Assembly (NCBI RefSeq): GCF_040054535.1
Contig: NC_090794.1
Coordinates: forward strand, 2,603,501 to 2,667,500
DNA from: Antennarius striatus
Taxonomy: Eukaryota; Chordata; Actinopteri; Lophiiformes; Antennariidae
Direction: 5' to 3'
DNA: 64,000 nucleotides
Shown here: positions 53,481 through 64,000 of the stretch, one piece after another
How positions within the stretch are numbered: position 1 is the first letter of the stretch
Layout: every line of letters begins with the position of its first letter
Position numbers and translations under genes: made by a program
The notes under the pieces: model-generated
What the model was told of the DNA's origin: nothing
The model's database searches: none
Seen by the model: only the letters and a program-made list of their open reading frames with translations

Positions 53481-56400
53481 GTTGAAGGGAGCTGCAGCAG
53501 AGATGACATCTCCTCCAGCATCCTGGAACGCTGTGAATTTTTATTTATTTTAGCACAGGCACACAAACAAGCGCCGGTGAATGATGCATAATTAACTGTT
53601 TGCTAAGCCAGTTCCTAATCTTTCGCTTGCAGGTGCGTCGTGACGCCGCGTCACCTCAGCCTGCACCTTTAATTTAGTTCTGCACCAACAGAACATTCAG
53701 GATTCTGTGACCCGATGGCGACCGGGCTGATCAGACGGCTTGAAAAAAAATCAAATGGTTGTAAAGTAAAAAAGTAAAATCCTTCCGTTTCATTACCTCC
53801 GATAAAAAAGAATGTGTTCTGACTTGTGTCCATCTGTTTGTTTATTTGTTTATCTGCAAAAGCTACTAAATGGATTTCCATCAAACTTGATAGAAGGATG
53901 GATCTTTTGATTTTTTTTGTTTTCTGCTCGAGGATCAAAAGCTAAATAATTCAGGAGCGTCTTTTCTATCATTGCAATTTCCTTAAACTTTATTATCTCT
54001 CTCATAGGCGTCTTGTTTTTATCACTGCGACGTGTACTTTTATGTGCCTCCCTGCAAAAATCCCCATTTAGATAAGTGCTAAAGAAACAAGTCTGATCAC
54101 TGCAGTAAACGGTTCTATTTAAATTCTGTCGGAGTTCTACTCTTGTTTATTTGTTTCCTGATGCTTTTTTATATAGAAGATCTAATAAATAAATAAATAA
54201 TAAAAAAAAGGGTTCAGGATCACATCCACGTTAATCATTCTGTTTATCTTTTTATTGAACTGTGAAATTACTTTTATGGTTTAAGATACTCTGCAGCTGC
54301 CGGGTAACTTTAAAACCTTATAAGATTAAAAACGGTAAAAATACATATTTTTGCAGCTTCGCATAATAATGGTGTCTCTACAGCTCTTTGTATCCTTAGG
54401 GCTCAATCAGCTCTTTATCACAATACTGGACAAGATTTCTCACAATTAAACAAATTCTGATGTGAAACATCAGAATTTGTTGCTCGTTACTCGCTCAGAA
54501 GGTCACAGAGGACGGGGTCGGGGTCTCACCGATCGCCGTGACGTAGGAGTTGGGGAAACTCTTGTCCACCCTCTGCCTCATGAACACCCAGCTGTCGTTG
54601 GCGAAGGTGCACTCGATGATCTTGTTGTTGTACTGTTTCATCTCTTTCGTGACCTGCGCAGACGGAGATGAAAGGACAGCGACGGATTGATGGTCGGGAC
54701 GACAGAGTGGATGAAATGGAAAAGGAAACGCTGTCATCACGAAATGATGGGACGTTAACAGACCGTAATCAGGCACAGATCGGGTTTCTCATCTCATGGA
54801 CGTCAGAGTCTCGGTGATTCACATGTATTTAGATTTCTGATTCTATACGAAACAGTTCCTGCTCTGAGCTCCATGGGACCGTTTGTTCAATAAATCCTGT
54901 CCCGAACACACACTGTAACATAGTCGAAGTATATAACACACAACGACGACGATGATCCAGCATGAGTCAAAGAAGACATTTGAGCATCTGTTGTTTATTT
55001 GTCAAGGGACTGTGCCTCACCGAGAGGATTCTCAAGACTTGGAAAATGCAAATCCAAGAGCTGCTGGGAGGTAAAAAAAAAGAAAGTACAGCTGAAAGAC
55101 GCAAAATGCAACACGTGTGTTTGACAAAAGTCCTTCAGAAACGTTCTGTGATTCCTCAGTTTGACCCTCATGTACTTTCAGGCTTTTATTAAACGTTACG
55201 GTGGAGACTCAGGGAGGGGAAGGTCAAAGAGTGACCACAGTTGCCAGGATAGTGCTGCTGTGCGTTAGCTTGTGTGACCCAGAACCACAAAGCATCCTGG
55301 GTCAAGAACCCCCCAGGAAGAAAGAGAGAAGACGGCAAAGCAGAAACGAAGTGAGAATATCATTTGATGGAAATTAGATGCTAAACTTGATGAATCACGA
55401 CTCGCTAATATTCATAATTAGTACCTGTCATAATTCCAAGAATTCTGATTAATCTCTCGAGCCATTATCTCTTATCTCGACTCGAAGACGTTCGGCACAT
55501 TAACAAGACTAACAGCGCGTCAAATATTCTTTTATTCGGAGAGAGACGAGTCTTAATGAGCGACAGAATCTCTGAGCGCCCCTAAAGCTCGACGCGAGCG
55601 AGCTGCCAAAAAACTGTGAAGGGCAGCACAAGCAGGGAGGGACGTGCTGCAACAGCGCTGGGATCTCTTCCTGCTGGTGGAGAAAGACGTGTTGGCTGCC
55701 GTTTCTCATCACCACTTGGTGCTGAATCCGTCCAAATCTGTCTCATTATTGCAGCGCATGTGTGCCTCCAGTTATCAGGAACGTCAGCAGCTGAACTATT
55801 TTATCTGCCAGCATTGCATTACGGCAGAAGCAGAGAGAATCTTTCTGCACTTATATTCCAATCCGAGCTTGTTCGGATGTAGAAACAAACAAAAACAACA
55901 CGGGAAAGCGGTTTAATGCCAGCCGCCATCGAGGGTCTTTCTCTTGTAACAATGGCTTGTTTTAGATGGATTTATGAGGGTAGAAGAAATATAAAAGGAT
56001 GCTGGATGAAAAGAATAAAACGCAGTTTCTGATAGATGGGAACATGCGCTTCAGACCCGGACTGGAAAGTCTTCATATGTTAATCCAAGTGAGCGTCTAT
56101 TGTACATGTGTCAAACGCAAGGCCCGGGGGCCAAATGTGGCCCCCAACATCATTTTATGTGGCCCACAAGAGCAAAAAAGGTCAGAGTGTCTAAAAAAAA
56201 AAAAAGGTCGAAAGTGTGCTTTGAGCAAAACTACATTTCCCACAATGCAGTAATTCAGCCCATTTTATCTTTGACAAAAACATTGTGAAGAAAGTTAATG
56301 TCCTAACTTGTGTTTGATATTATTTTTATTTATTCATTGATAGTTTGATCCTTGATGGATGGAGTTCTGTGGGTTTAATAACCTGGCAAATTAAAATGAT

Positions 56401-59400
56401 TTATGTTATAACAGAGAAACAAACATTTATTCTGTGTAACTAATGTTTTTACAGTACAACATTCTTGTCTTGTGTAAATTTTAAGATGTCAATGATTTAT
56501 AGACAATATTTGCTCAAGTAGAAGTTTCAGGCCAGGATTTTTACCCTTTGGAGGAAGACTGGATGTCTTTTCTGTTTCCTCCTGTTTAATCTAAGCTCCA
56601 CAACTGTCATGAAGCCATTTTTGGAGTTCTGGTAACCGACAGAGGATATTGATTAAAAATGCATTCGCTCTGCTTCAATACAGTTCCGGTCTGTACCTTG
56701 ATAACCTCGACCAAAGTCAGCGTGGAGGAGACGGAGCGACACACAAATAAAGGTTTATTCTGTGTCATACGGTAAAAGAAAAGCTGGAATCAAAATAAAT
56801 AAGACACATTACTGGGAATGAACAGCATCTGATCCTTTACCAATCAGCGTGCAACACATTCAAGTCATCTTTACCAAATAATATCTGATGTACTTGTAGA
56901 TTGTACTACACTTCATTGCGGCATGGTGACAGCGGCTCAAATGAACATCGATTCAAACATTGTAATTTGCTCGTATAGCTTGTTTTTTTTTTTGTCCTCT
57001 GCAATATTGCTCTCCGACTGACCCTGCATTTGTTGTATTGTAGACTTAATCAGAGGTAGCCTGCAGGTCCGCAACAATGCAGCACTCGGGTCCATTCTAA
57101 TAACGGGGAAGTGAATGAAATAACATATAAGTGGGGAGAAGATATAAGATGCAAAAGTACACTCCCCTCAGATGGGAAGACGGAGCTGGTGGAGAGCATC
57201 GAAATTAATTTTCAGTCTTTAATATGGTTTCAGGCAGAATGCGTCACATGTCATCTGTCCTACGTAGTTATAAAAAGAAAGCTCAACTTTATCTGTATGG
57301 CTTCACATGCTCTACATTACCTAAAGCGTAATTACTCGGGCCAGTCAAAGCTATGAATAATCTTTGAACAGCTGTGACAGGAAACAAACAAATAACAGCC
57401 CGAGAACTAATAACCAGCACGTCAGGGTCCTTGGCAGTTTTATATTATAGCAATCATTATCCGACGCATTCAAACCGACTGTTGTGTCGGATCTCAGGAG
57501 CGTAACGGAGACGAAACAAAGTGTATGTAAAGTAACGGAGACGAAACAGAGTGTAAGTAACGGAGACAAAACAGAGTTTAGGTAAAGTAACGGAGATGAA
57601 ACAGTAAGTAAAGTAACAGAGACAAAACAGAGTAAGTAAAGTAACAGACGAGACAAAGTCTAAGTAAAGTAACGGAGACAAAACAGAGTAAGTAAAGTAA
57701 CAGACGAGACAAAGTCTAAGTAACGGAGACAAAACAGAGTAAGTAAAGTAACGGAGATGAAACAGTAAGTAAAGTAACGGAGACAAAACAGAGTAAGTAA
57801 AGTAACGGAGATGAAACAGTAAGTAAAGTAACGGAGACGGAAAAGCATGTCAGTAAAGTAACGGAGAGAAATTAAATGCAAAATATCAGCTCAAGAAGTT
57901 ACAAAAGACACAAGTGTGGGGAAAAAACCTGATCATACCCCCTGAATCTTTTAATTAATTTCTTTGTTTTCATGTGTTGCTTGGCTGAATGCTAATGGGA
58001 AGCATTAGCATGCGGTTTTTATACTCACAACTAACATTACGCAATTATTACTTCTGTCGTTTACAGAAGCAGTGGGTAACAAATCTAACAGAACGAACAG
58101 GAAACGAACCTCCTCACGCTTTCTTTAATTGCAGTTCACTGTTCATTAAATAGAGAAACAAATCATTGGAAGTCTCCCTTGATGATGCATATAGTTGGGG
58201 AAATTATTGATGAGGAAAATGAACCAACTCTGCAGGTTGTGGCCACAGGAATGAACCCTCACCGCTTCATCAAAGCAGCCGGTCTCTGACAGTGAGCTAC
58301 TCTTATCTCCGTCTCTGGCGACCCGATCTGTCAGGCAACGTTCAAACCATGTATGATTAATGAGCTGAGGCCACATGCAGCTCTGCATATGGAGACGACG
58401 TCACCAAGTATTGAAATTAAACATAGAGGGAAATCAATAGCAATTAAAACCAGGCTTTAACATTTCCACCTTTACTAGGAGGCACAACTGTCCCAATTAA
58501 GGAGCCGAGAAAGTCTGAAAACATTCTGTAACAACTAAATGATGCTGCAGCCGCTGCTAGTTTGTTAAGAACCAAGACAGGAACAGAGATAAACCACCTA
58601 AAGGCGTCTGTAAAGTTCACTATCTGGCAGTTTCATATCATTTGTTTAATCTGTACAAAACCTGATGAGTATAAAGCGAGAAATTGTCAAAGAAAATGCA
58701 TCTGAAGGTCTGACAGACAACAACCGTAAATATATACTGGAAACACAGAAAGTTTCAAAGTTGTTCTACCTTCTTAAAATATTTACTCTTCACCTTCAGT
58801 ACTCTGTCTCAAAAGTCATTTTAGCAAGTCCCTGAAGGCATCAGGAGTGTAAGGAACGAAGCATTAGATCAGCGGTGAATTTGATTCAATAAAGACAAAA
58901 ACCCTGCGACTGAACTGATATCGACTGAAGGACCGACGGCTAATCCCTTGTGCCTGAACCCTCTTGAAGAAAGTAAACCGCTTGCATTTAGCATTACTAT
59001 CTTTCCAAATGAAAAAACAAGAAGTTAGTTGACATAAAATACAAGTATGAAATAATCCCACCCCTGCCTCAAAGCATGCTTGTTCACTATTTTTTTTTTT
59101 TTTTTTGAGTTATGCCCTGGAAACGCCTCATCTGAGACAAATCCCACTCGCAGAATGAGCCTGAATTCAAATTGTAACCATGGAAACAACAACAAAATAA
59201 TTACAAGCAAAGCCCAATCCTGAATATAAAGAAGGCATCATTTCAGTACCTGATGCTGAGTGAAGAAAGGTGTGCTAAAAAGTTTTTAATAAGCGTTTGT
59301 GCCAAAATCCAACCGAGTCAAACTAACCATCGAAATGGAAAAAATTAAAACACCCCCCCCCCCCATAAAATTGATGTTTTCAACTTCAAGTGGGTGCACA

Positions 59401-60582
59401 TCTAATTACATCTAAGTGAGAAGCATAACAAACATGACCGTGGGCACATCCAGACTACTATTACATGCACAAACACGGACATGCTGCGCAAACGGGTCAC
59501 TGCATACAAAGCTCTGTCAGGGAATAGCATTTAGCCTGCTGGAATTACAAGTTGCATTTGTCCTGCACCGGAATTAAATTAGCATTTTTATTTAGCATAT
59601 TCACACTTGGATTGACTGCGAAACGCGTTTCACAACAAAAATAGCACCATGAAAGCTGAGAGAAGATGACCTCAGGGCTGCAGCGTTTGCTCGTCTCCCT
59701 GAGAGGAGCTTCAGAGATGGAGCAGCGAACACAGACGCTACCTGGTTCCGTTACGTAGCCCAGAGCGGATACATGGGAACTGGCAAGGGAAAGGAAATTT
59801 ATCGTCATTTACCGTTTCTAAACCGTGACTTTGACAAATGGAAAAAGAAAACTATACACTATTAAAAGAAGTATTTTAAGAAATGTGCATCCAAACAGAG
59901 ACTATTGGATAATGTAATAAGAAGGTGGAATGTTGGAGTCTGCCAAGCTCAACATTCCCAACTACACATACGACTACTCTCCAAAAACCTTGGGAGAAGC
60001 AAACAGTCTCCCCACCAACGGAACTTCCCACAGAATGGAAAAAACCAAAAACAACCCAAAGAACAAAGAAGAATCGATCATATGAATAAGTGCAAGAAGA
60101 TGATTTCTCTTCAGAAGATAAACTCAAAAGGAAATGCAGATTTCCACTGATGAAACTTGTAACTCTGGAGGAAGCGATAAGTTTCTATCAACATAAATTT
60201 AATACGAGACAGGAAAGAAGCTTTATTTAATCGGGATTTGATTAAAAATGCACAACAGAGAAATATTTGCAATAAAAATCTATTTGAAAAGAGAGCTTGG
60301 TGGTAAATGCCTCAGTCATTGCTTGAGTGTTAATCATCAGTAAAATAATTATAATCCTAATGAAACCAATAAAATTATTCATTTCAACAAGTAACAGAGG
60401 AAAATAAAAAGCTATAATTTGCCAAACTGTGGATCCCTCTTCTTCTCTTGCATCATGACAGAGGGAAGCATGGGAATTGTTGGAATTGAACATAGCAGCA
60501 CATTTATGTTCTCACCTTCATCTTTGCAAAGGGCCCGTCATGGTTGCCGACGTACAGCAAGCCGATAGACTCCGTTAATAGC
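53232..60582 (-). CDS. rngtt: mRNA capping enzyme, C-terminal three exons (gene continues past right edge)
   Basis: RNGTT is the bifunctional RNA 5'-triphosphatase and guanylyltransferase that caps nascent RNA polymerase II transcripts in the nucleus. Three in-phase exons are present, 5' to 3': 60516-60582 (...[17 protein letters not shown]), 54530-54653 ([20 protein letters not shown], then [20 protein letters not shown]) and 53232-53383 ([20 protein letters not shown] to the stop, ending [13 protein letters not shown]). They encode about 112 C-terminal residues. The RxDK of guanylyltransferase motif VI is intact within [10 protein letters not shown], in the OB fold. The proline-rich tail PPPPPKRP is diagnostic of vertebrate RNGTT. 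Introns are 5.9 kb and 1.1 kb; the next upstream intron exceeds 3.4 kb and leaves the window. Order and strand relative to cnr1 match human. Confidence 0.95.
53398..53480. repeat. (CA)n / (GT)n tract in the last rngtt intron
   Basis: Imperfect then perfect CA tract with atgcat interruptions. On the transcribed minus strand it is a GT tract ending 14 nt before the 3' splice site of the final coding exon (TTTCTCTCTTCAG). Confidence 0.95.
56104..56405 (+). repeat. Dispersed repeat, copy 2 (GGCCC...GGGGCCAAATGTGGCCC family)
   Basis: Same family and orientation as 30095-30390, about 26 kb away. Shared blocks include gggccaaatgtggccc, catcattttatgtggcccac and gcaaaactacatttcccaca. It lies antisense within the rngtt intron. 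Confidence 0.8.
57502..57872. repeat. Minisatellite of about 14 units (23-30 bp)
   Basis: Units are variants of GTAAAGTAACGGAGACAAAA followed by CAGAGTAA. Two unit classes recur: ...GGAGATGAAACAGTAA (26 bp) and ...CAGACGAGACAAAGTCTAA (28 bp). The array gives overlapping spurious open frames on the minus strand. It lies in an intron of rngtt. Confidence 0.95.
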
Positions 60583-63500
60583 CTATAAAGATAAAAAGAT
60601 CATAGTTAACACCCCTCAAAAAACACCTTCGGTCTCAGAGTATAGTGGTGAAAGAAAAAAAAAAAAAAGGTGCAAAGAAATCACTCCACCATTTCCATTT
60701 TCTAGCTAGTAACAGAACAGGAGAGATGTGAGATGACACCTCTCTGAGCCCGTCTGTCTCGGTGCAGTTTGATGTTTTTCAACTCAAAAAAGAAACAGAA
60801 TGTGGGTGGATTTAAGGCAGTAATAATAATTATGTAGAACATAAAGATTGAGGATTGAAGTAGATACAACACTCTGTCTCCATCTGCGAACCCTTGACAC
60901 GTTTTAGTCCCCGTTCTAGAGCGATCATCGCTCGGAGATCACGCCCAACAGATGTCTTAATCACACGCTGTGTCCTTGGACCGAGTCGAGTAACACCGGC
61001 TCTGATCTCCTGCGAGTTCACCATTTTTAGAACTAGGAAGCTCAATTAATGGTAGAACAACAGCGTGGCTACTTGGTCTAATGCACCCCCATTCAGAGAC
61101 TTCAAGACACCATGTTTCCGTCCACCCGAGCCCCCCTGCTGGGTAATGATAGCTGGCACAAGCAGGAAGGAAGCAGCAGCAGACATTAAGAGAGCCAAAT
61201 AGTCATGCACTGATGGGCATGGTCGAGCGCCAAGACATTAAGTCCGTTCTCGTCATTGGTTCTAATAATACCGAGGATTAACGTGGCGAGTGTCAAAAAG
61301 CACGACACAAGATGTAGAGATCATGACGCAGTTTTCTAAAGCAACAGTATGACACGGTTGGGTTGTTTCCAGATCCTGTGAACGAATTAGGAATCAGATG
61401 AGACTATAAACCGAACGCTCGCTTGTTGACGCTCCATTGACGTTATTCAGCTAAATAAAAACATCATAGCGCAATGCAGATTAAAACTCAGGGCTCTGAA
61501 AGACCAGATGATTGCCAGCAAACTTGCAATAGAGATGAGTATATCAGTTGACCCTTGTGTTGGCCTGTCAGTAACAAAAATGGCTCTATTGTCGTCCAAG
61601 AGAAGTGAAACAAAAGGAAAGTAAGGAAAGTCAAAAGGGCGTACAAAGAAAGAAGGCTCTTCCTTTCCAAAACTCATTTCAAGACATAAGTATTTTTCTC
61701 AAAGACAAGGTCATCTGGAATAACACAACAGAAGGCTCATTGAAAACGTCTAAGTGATGAACGAGAGCGGCGGGAAACGCTTCTTTATCTCAACAGCGGT
61801 TTGTTTATGTGTAGAGCACCGGCTCAATTTCCCTTCTGTGCGGCCGAACACAAGAGTGGAATGTCAATACCGGAGTAAAATGAACACGGTCGTCCGTCGA
61901 ACTGTTGTCTTTGCGGTGAGATAAAGTGGAACTTTTTTGGCCCAGGGTCAGATGACGCGAGGTGACGCAAGTAGTTTAACACAAGGCAGGAGCTTTTGTT
62001 TAAGCAATCAAGATGCTGTTAAATGTCACTGTGGCCTTTGAACAGTGTGAAATCAAAGTGTTGCAACACGACAGCTCCAACAATGTGTTAAATGATTTAT
62101 GAATCAAAAAAAAACTTTAAAAAAAACATGGAAAATTAAGCTAATTACCGATGTTAAAAAAACAACCCCAAAACGATTGGAATTGCGTTGTTCTGATGGG
62201 GGGAATGAAAGAGACTCATTTCAAAAAGAATAATAGCATAACCACCAGAAAATCACTTGTTCAAATGTGTCTAATGACATTTATCAATAGATAAACTGAA
62301 GGAACCAATTATGAGATGCACATCTTTAGGGCCTCACAAAGGATGTGTGCAATTTCACTCAATCGGTCTTAATGGAGAGGTGGATAAGCTATGTCTCATT
62401 ACATATGGACACGGGTATTTCCCTCAAGATAGGGATAGAATGATTGTAAGACAAATTGTACATTACATATTGACTTAAGTTTCCTCAGAGCATCCTTGTG
62501 GATGCGCTGCTCTGCAATAAAAGATGATTATTATATTCTTTACTGAGTTGATTGATTTCATGAATATACCAGAAATATAAAAAAAAACTGATCCTATAGA
62601 CAAGATATCCTTCAAAGACTGTGTGTTATTAGCTAGAAATCATCGAAAAACATGCCTTAATGCACGGTTTGAATAACATCTGTAGAGTCGTAAAGTGCCT
62701 TGTTGTTTTTTGACATCACTTAATCAGAATTTTTATGTTCAAATGAATGAAAATGAAAAAGGTGAGTGAGTGCCATTGGCAGTGTAAGTAATTCAGAAGG
62801 TATACAGTAATGGCAATCTCTCACAGCATGTCTTCACAGACCATTGTGACATCCTACAAATAGAAAGGGACACGCTGAATAATAACGGATCGGTAGTGTG
62901 AACACAGGCTATAAATATAAGTACAACAGTGAGCAGTTTGACATTAAACTCCACAATGGGAACACAGAGCTGCTCAGGGAACGCACTTCCTTTGATTTGG
63001 TGCCAACTGGAGACAGCCAGGTGATCAGAACACCGAATCCACAATCCAGAAATCTGTGTGTCAACACAGAAAAATCCATTCACGATAGTTTAGAGTCTAA
63101 AGACAGGCTCCATATTTGCTCGGCAGAATCCGTCATGCTTTGCCGACAGCTGAAAGGTACGACCAGAGGCTCAGAGACACAGCATCTTACAAAAAAGACC
63201 ATGCAGAGCCTCCGTGAGTGTCGACCTCGTGGCGGTTCTGCACGTGGAATGTCACCGCTGAGATGAATTCTCACGGTAATGCAGTCGCCGATAGAAATTG
63301 GAAAGCATTGATCACGTTTGTTAGCTTTATTTGGCTTGACAGTCTTGGCTTTGGCTCCTTTATAGGATATATGGACTGGGATGCTGTAATGACACTTGAG
63401 TAGACAGAGTAGAAATACTAGCAACCAGAAGCGAGGATGCAGGTCTCTAGAGAGCTAATCAAAACCTGTCAGACGGCTCTCTTTTTTTCCCCCCTTTTCT

Positions 63501-64000
63501 GGGTCTTGGTAATCGCTGCGTGGCTAATGAATAGTGGCATAACCATTAGTCATGACCTCTTCATACGTAAAGTCATCTCATATTATCTGTAATTTAGGCA
63601 AACTCAACAATACTTGACAGCGTCCAAATCCGCAACTGAGACTGGGCACTGGCGTGCTTCCTGGAAGTGCATCATCTTTCCATTTTGTTCTTTTTCACCT
63701 CTTCATTTTTCCCGCTGCACAATAATCACCATCTGCCTCTGCGCTTGCCTTCGGAGAAGGTAATAAAACTTGCAAGGCTGTATGTCTCGGCGGTACACAA
63801 AGACGTGCTCAAGGATTGATTGTGTGGGCTGATGAATAAACAGTTGTTGCTTTCTTACATGTCTGTCCATATCTCTCCCCCTCTCTCTCAGACTGTAACT
63901 AAAGACATCTGAATCAGACTACTCTGAGTCTGAGTGAGGTCTGTTGAGCACTCCACCGCCAGCGAAATTCATCTTTTAGGGAAAATATCAGAACATTTTC
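60583..64000 (-). other. rngtt: rngtt intron continuing to the right edge
   Basis: No further rngtt exon was found up to the edge. Overlapping frames at 62898-63266 (plus) and 63080-63424 (minus) have no family resemblance. Segments near 61040-61150 and 63500-63610 are repeat-free and could be conserved non-coding elements. Confidence 0.5.

Larger units (their letters stand above)
54654..60515 (-). other. rngtt: rngtt intron (penultimate)
   Basis: Non-coding sequence containing dispersed repeat copy 2 (56104-56405) and a minisatellite (57502-57872). Nothing else with coding or RNA-gene character was found. The segment around 59520-59620 is repeat-free and rich in TAAT-type words. Confidence 0.6.

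Noticed and set aside
53095-53566. Frames across the 53.1-53.6 kb region on both strands
   Set aside because: Only the frame of the last rngtt exon (53232-53383) is real; the others are CA-repeat or antisense translations.
57351-57881. Overlapping minus ORFs rich in [11 protein letters not shown]-like repeats
   Set aside because: They are the minisatellite read in different frames. Unit lengths are not multiples of three, so a protein repeat would not be maintained.
62898-63424. Overlapping plus and minus ORFs of 122 and 114 codons
   Set aside because: They lie in an rngtt intron, overlap each other antisense, and show no homology I recognise.

Overview
The window is nuclear DNA from a ray-finned (teleost) fish. 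The genes are split by short GT-AG introns, the encoded proteins are vertebrate orthologues, and the DNA between genes is AT-rich, full of microsatellites and teleost-type dispersed repeats. Six protein-coding genes can be supported. All were assembled by hand from exon frames, splice sites and remembered family sequences; no search was run. I see no prokaryotic operon, phage, CRISPR array or rRNA gene.

Layout. (1) 30-2815, minus: the 5' part of a phospholipase B1 gene (plb1), coding its N-terminal, non-catalytic-type repeat; the rest lies off the left edge. (2) 6767-7466, plus: ypel5. (3) 9097-11458, plus: slc35a1, the CMP-sialic acid transporter, 8 coding exons. (4) 12389-17404, minus: rars2, mitochondrial arginyl-tRNA synthetase, 20 coding exons and 579 codons all in phase. 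(5) 18541-20180, minus: akirin2, 5 coding exons. (6) 23522-24934, minus: cnr1, cannabinoid receptor 1, one intact coding exon. After about 28 kb without a recognisable gene come the last three coding exons of rngtt (mRNA capping enzyme, minus, 53232-60582); its other exons lie beyond the right edge.

Gene order. From memory, slc35a1-rars2-akirin2-cnr1-rngtt keeps the order and strands of human 6q15, but ORC3 and SPACA1 are missing from their human positions. plb1 and ypel5 correspond to human 2p23. The window therefore contains a junction of two human synteny blocks between about 8.4 and 8.9 kb. The genes do not form one pathway: they serve lipid hydrolysis, CTLH/GID-associated biology, Golgi sialylation, mitochondrial translation, proteasome nuclear import, endocannabinoid signalling and mRNA capping.

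No clearly new system was found. The points most worth a second look are the loss of active-site motifs in the plb1 repeat, a one-residue deletion in a normally near-invariant Yippee protein, a 12-bp word shared by the slc35a1 and rars2 promoters, ZNF143-like motifs both in promoters and inside a dispersed repeat, a nested inverted-repeat cluster of TGACCT/AGGTCA half-sites near 41.3 kb, and a 14-unit minisatellite plus a long GT tract beside the final acceptor in rngtt.
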